Positions 61,501-64,000 of a DNA stretch of 64,000 bases are shown here, piece by piece. How positions within the stretch are numbered: position 1 is the first letter of the stretch; every line of letters begins with the position of its first letter. The notes below the pieces were generated by a model that ran no database searches, was not told where the DNA came from, and was given only the letters and a program-made list of their open reading frames with translations. The position numbers and the translations under genes are program-made. This DNA comes from B18-G4 sp032250805 (GTDB lineage Bacteria > Bacteroidota > Bacteroidia > Bacteroidales > B18-G4): NCBI GenBank assembly GCA_032250805.1, contig JAVVEM010000006.1:48778-112777 (forward strand), given 5' to 3'.

Positions 61501-61823
61501 TTATGGAATGTAAGCAGGTATTGGCCGTTGAAATACAGCTTATAGGGATAGCTGTTTGCATTCACATCGATGCCAAAGATCCATACGAAAGTATGTTTAC
61601 GGGGCCCATCCCCTTCGGGAATCCTTTCTGTAAACCATTCTATGTATTTTGTCGAATCCTGGTTGCGCAGGAGCAGGGATGTTGTTGCATCGGGATGTGG
61701 TGAATGATAGGTGAGCACCTCCCCGTTTATATCGGCCGTGTAGCCTTTAAGCCATTTTTCGTGTTGGGCAGAAATACCTGAAGCCACTGCTATGGCGAGC
61801 AGAAAAGTGAAAACCGGTCGCAT
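58545..61823 (-). CDS. Secreted GH38-type alpha-mannosidase-like glycosidase
   Basis: 1092 residues with a signal peptide (1-19, ending GISA). GH38 features: HHSHSDIGYTH (281-291, metal ligands His283 and Asp285) and the nucleophile region MITDIPGYTW (Asp400). VAWAIESYL is also GH38-like. The N-terminal 270 residues form an unassigned domain. The C-terminal half carries the beta-sandwich and superhelical parts of GH38. The enzyme is probably exported to the periplasm or surface. The exact substrate is not shown. Its -7 box TATCTTTG ends only 4 bp before the ATG, implying a nearly leaderless mRNA. Confidence 0.85.
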   Translation of the reverse strand: MRPVFTFLLAIAVASGISAQHEKWLKGYTADINGEVLTYHSPHPDATTSLLLRNQDSTKYIEWFTERIPEGDGPRKHTFVWIFGIDVNANSYPYKLYFNGQYLLTFHNPHDTLVKTRTIEGLYGSSLEFHAGHADKYGDLLGYAFLTIPDELLTTGERGRIKVSATSSDDPCWYMTYRYAMNSAMLARQMPALLNNYEKGNFVLRFDIHHFGENTSATITAGGQSKMISLRMGVNYTYFPVSGKAGDLIDDISVSINDNITELPGITLSPVRPITLYLLHHSHSDIGYTHHQSVVERMHHDFFREAVELWENTRNYPEGARFKWNTEVAWAIESYLESCKPEEKEAFIRAVRGGGIGLDGLWANELTALCRPEELIQLVQRSARVAEQCSTQLRSAMITDIPGYTWSLVPVMAKSGIRYFSAGTNVFHRIGDIKDTWGDRPFYWVSPNGLDSVLTWIPEKGYSWFHTGLGSEKPKNLLTEEPIFEYVQQLSDSAYPYDISIIRYNIGSDNGPPHPALPDIVKQWNATYLSPKMVIATTTEAFAAFEEKYGHALPSFRGDLTPYWEDGAASSASETALNRQAAERLTQALSLWVISGNKHYPTEEISMAWKNILLFDEHTWGSWNSISAPHDTFTINQWETKRSFALKADLLSKKILQQAIETPGTGRSENASVFDIWNTHSWPVTDIIFLPVPDDIGNAYATDINNNRLKSQRMSDGTLAVKVNDVPPFAAKRVLLKSDDHVRIDPELLQQSSETQLSLNPENGDINALRHPLFRGSMADPSKDYGLNAYIYVEGRNPANKYTSTNAHITYPDRGKLVNTIRIESDAPGTEGLVREIMLLDGLGRIDIRNTIYKKAVYEPEGVHFAFPFNIPGGEVTIGQAYGYYHPGREQLPGSNYNFYTMNRWIDISGDDEGVCLVSLDAPLAELGEIPTDATVYGWKDGQEPTQTIFSYVMNNYWETNYLAAQPGKAVFRYSLYPGTGFDPLINEQHALERTQPLLVIPSSGRKSLPPSLFTLVNRQLIATALIPGSDGQHFLIRLYNPGHTEENINISWKHFKPLKVSDAGLSAQDPISSDGRLTIPPRSFTTLRVDF

Positions 61824-61827
61824 AAAG

Positions 61828-61835
61828 CAAAGATA
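61828..61835 (-). promoter_or_regulatory. -7 box directly before the GH38-like gene
   Basis: On the minus strand TATCTTTG, exact TAnnTTTG, ends 4 bp before the start codon. No good -33 TTG at the usual distance. Confidence 0.45.
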
Positions 61836-61863
61836 GGAATAATCAGCCTTTAACCGATACCTG

Positions 61864-63669
61864 CTACCTGCCGTTTGATTTCTCCCCCTCTTTCACCCGG
61901 TAGATCTCCCTCAGGATGGGGTCATACTTATGATAAAGTTCCTTGCGTTTGAGTTTTAGGGTGGGCGACAGTTCTCCGGTTTCGGGCGACCAGCTGTCGC
62001 AAACCATGCGGAAGCGTTTTATCTGCTCCACCTGCCCGAGGCGTTTATTTACCTTAGTCACCTCTTTTTGCATGCGGGCAATCACTTCTTTTTTGCTTAC
62101 CAGATCTTTATTGTCAGCAAAATGCACCTTATGCTTGGTTGACCAGAAGTGGAGATAATCGAAGTTGGGAGCGATCAGGGCGCTGGCAAATTTTTCGTTC
62201 TCGCCCACCACCATGGCCTGCTCAATAAGCGACGATTCTTTTAATATATTTTCGATTACCTGGGGCGCAATATATTTACCGGCCGAATTTTTAAAGATCT
62301 CTTTCTTGCGGTCGGTGATTTTCAGAAATTTACCGTCTATGAGTACGCCTATATCCCCGGTATGCAGCCACCCTTCTTCATCGATGGTTTCTTTTGTCTG
62401 CGTTTCGTCCTTATAATAGCCCATCATCACATTCGGGCCTCTGCAGATGATCTCGCCATCGTCTGCAATTTTTACTTCGACGTTTTCCATGGGTGTACCC
62501 ACAGTGCCAAAACGTACATCATTAAAGTCTCTGGGATCGTTCACGGAAATTACCGGTGATGTTTCGGTGAGGCCATATCCTTCGTAAACCGGCATCCCGG
62601 CAGCCCAGAACACCCTGGTCAGGCGTTCCTGAAGCGCAGATCCCCCCGAGACAATAATCTTAAGGTGACCGCCCAGCCCGGCACGCCAGTGCTTATACAC
62701 CAGCTTGTCGGCCAGTGCCTGCCGCTTTTCGTACAACCAGTGGTTTTTGCCAGGATGCCTGTATTGGTGTGCGACTTTGATGGCCCAGAAATAGATCGTT
62801 TTCTTTATTCCGCTGAGATCTTTTCCCTTTTTTACAAAATTGTCGAAAACCCGTTCAAGCAAACGCGGTACCGTATTAAATATCTGGGGTTTGATCTCAC
62901 GTACATAATCGCCGATCTTTCCGAGGTTGTCAACATAGTAAATGCCAATACCATTCACCTGGTAAACATAGTTTACCATGCGTTCATACACATGGCACAA
63001 GGGCAGGAAGCTGATGGCCTTATCAGGATGTTTTAACGGCAAGCGGGGTTTGGTAATCAATGTGTTGCTAAGCAGGTTGTGGTGCGATAACATCACTCCC
63101 TTGGGGTTTCCGGTTGTTCCGGAGGTGTATATAATGGTTAAAAGGTCTTCAGGTTTGGTAAGATCCATGACCGCCTTTAAGAGCGGTTTTTGTTTTTCGG
63201 CCGCACTCTTGCCAAGCTGAACCAGGCCCAGCCAGTTTGTTTCGCCTTTTATTTCGTTAAAAGTATAAACTGCTTGCAGGGAAGGTACCTTTTTAAGCAC
63301 CGGTTTAGCTTTTTTCAGCAGCATCTGATCAGAGATGCAAAGCACTTTTGCCTCACAATGGTTCAGAATGTACTCCTGTTCAGCGGGGCTGATGGTGGGG
63401 TAGATGGGTACGTGCACCATGCCTGCCTGGGCGATGCCCATATCCATCATGTTCCATTCGGGACGATTCTGTGTGATGGTGGCTACACGGTCGCCCTTTT
63501 TCAGTCCCAGTTCCAGCAGGCCGTAGCTTACATTGGTGCAAAGGTCGATATAGTCTTCGGCAGAGTATCTGATCCATTCGCCATCCACATTTTTGGCAAA
63601 AGCATCCTCCTTGCCTGCATAATCATTACGATACAGGCTGAGGATATCAAAGAGTCGGGTGATTTCCAT
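61864..63669 (-). CDS. Long-chain acyl-CoA ligase (AMP-forming)
   Basis: 601 residues from the ATG at 63669 (MEITRLFDIL). An upstream in-frame ATG at 63750 adds 27 residues that do not resemble the family. The AMP-binding motif is TIIYTSGTTGNPKGVMLSHHN. YEGYGLTETSPVISVN and GWLHTGDIGVL follow, with the C-terminal swinging domain from LKITDRKKEIFKNSAGKYIAP. Such FadD-like ligases activate fatty acids for beta-oxidation or lipid synthesis. The gene stands alone. Confidence 0.93.
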   Translation of the reverse strand: MEITRLFDILSLYRNDYAGKEDAFAKNVDGEWIRYSAEDYIDLCTNVSYGLLELGLKKGDRVATITQNRPEWNMMDMGIAQAGMVHVPIYPTISPAEQEYILNHCEAKVLCISDQMLLKKAKPVLKKVPSLQAVYTFNEIKGETNWLGLVQLGKSAAEKQKPLLKAVMDLTKPEDLLTIIYTSGTTGNPKGVMLSHHNLLSNTLITKPRLPLKHPDKAISFLPLCHVYERMVNYVYQVNGIGIYYVDNLGKIGDYVREIKPQIFNTVPRLLERVFDNFVKKGKDLSGIKKTIYFWAIKVAHQYRHPGKNHWLYEKRQALADKLVYKHWRAGLGGHLKIIVSGGSALQERLTRVFWAAGMPVYEGYGLTETSPVISVNDPRDFNDVRFGTVGTPMENVEVKIADDGEIICRGPNVMMGYYKDETQTKETIDEEGWLHTGDIGVLIDGKFLKITDRKKEIFKNSAGKYIAPQVIENILKESSLIEQAMVVGENEKFASALIAPNFDYLHFWSTKHKVHFADNKDLVSKKEVIARMQKEVTKVNKRLGQVEQIKRFRMVCDSWSPETGELSPTLKLKRKELYHKYDPILREIYRVKEGEKSNGR

Positions 63670-63787
63670 TTTGATAATTTTTGGTAAAACATATCGGTTC
63701 CGTACCTGAACTGAACGAACAAATATAGAGAAAGAATTTATGGATAGCAAAGAAGGGAGGTGGGAGAGCTTTTGGTAAGCTCACATA

Positions 63788-63921
63788 GCGGGGACTTTTA
63801 CCCCGCAGGGGTTTAACAAAAATAGCCCCGGGTGCAGCCCGGGGCGGAATGAACGAACAAGAATTAACACCCTCCCCCTAAATACATATGATCAGAAGTC
63901 TTTATACCGGCACGGGGAGGG
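63788..63921. repeat. Group of inverted repeats at the right edge
   Basis: GCGGGG-(7)-CCCCGC (63788-63806), GCCCCGGG-TGCAG-CCCGGGGC (63825-63845) and a wider pair CCCTCCCC/GGGGAGGG (63870-63877 and 63914-63921). Resembles GC-rich intergenic repeat elements common in this phylum. No gene is seen in 63751-64000. Confidence 0.7.
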
Positions 63922-64000
63922 TTGGGGTGGGGAAAGGAATTGCCGATTCTGTATTCTGTATTTTTGATGATCAATTTATTTTTGAATAATGATCTTTGAT

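Overview
The window looks like chromosomal DNA of a member of the Bacteroidota (Bacteroidia-like). The grounds are several promoters of the TAnnTTTG type, three secreted proteins ending in type IX secretion (Por) sorting domains, a TonB-dependent receptor with a carboxypeptidase-like N-terminal domain, lipoproteins, a BlaI/BlaR1-TonB pair, and a bacterial GH3 protein. No insertion sequence, phage or CRISPR array was seen. The content is mostly core chromosome with one catabolic island at the left.

Left region (1-9.8 kb, all minus strand): a compact operon runs 9768 to 2267 and encodes a double-domain DUF1080 lipoprotein, a DoxX-like membrane protein, a Gfo/Idh/MocA oxidoreductase with a twin-arginine leader, a sugar isomerase-type TIM barrel, a cytoplasmic Gfo/Idh/MocA enzyme, a second twin-arginine Gfo/Idh/MocA enzyme and a single-domain DUF1080 lipoprotein. 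A TonB-dependent receptor follows. This combination fits oxidative (3-keto) glycoside cleavage outside the cytoplasm and is the strongest candidate for an unusual system here.

10-20 kb: two T9SS-exported proteins (one a BNR/Asp-box beta-propeller), then on the minus strand a lipoprotein M49 dipeptidyl-peptidase III with a short HExxH motif and an S46 dipeptidyl-peptidase (DPP7 type). Upstream of these lies a blaI-blaR1 pair whose blaR1 is frameshifted, with palindromic operators inside the promoter. 20-30 kb: an orphan histidine kinase, a Tat-leader DUF362 protein paired with a polyferredoxin membrane protein, hemW, an EEP-family hydrolase, a GH3-LysE-DUF308 run.

30-45 kb (minus strand): recJ, rodA, mrdA (PBP2), dut, an oligosaccharide flippase, a 1235-residue NtrY-like kinase, a zinc-ribbon methyltransferase, mnmG, ybeY, an RsbW-like protein and a 1.1-kilo-residue coiled-coil membrane protein. 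Two parS-like palindromes lie between mnmG and the methyltransferase, suggesting an origin-proximal position.

48-64 kb: a T9SS M1 aminopeptidase, gltX, a CWC Cys-rich protein, folB, an S23 four-helix-bundle remnant with an 8-bp repeat array, tRNA-Cys, mscL, a decayed fasciclin gene, an ATP-grasp protein, an ECF sigma/anti-sigma/lipoprotein set, a pirin gene with a large internal deletion, a GH38-type glycosidase and a long-chain acyl-CoA ligase. Several broken genes (blaR1, fasciclin, S23, pirin) and short 7-8 bp tandem arrays mark spots of local decay. Functions are inferred from motifs read by eye; no database search was possible.
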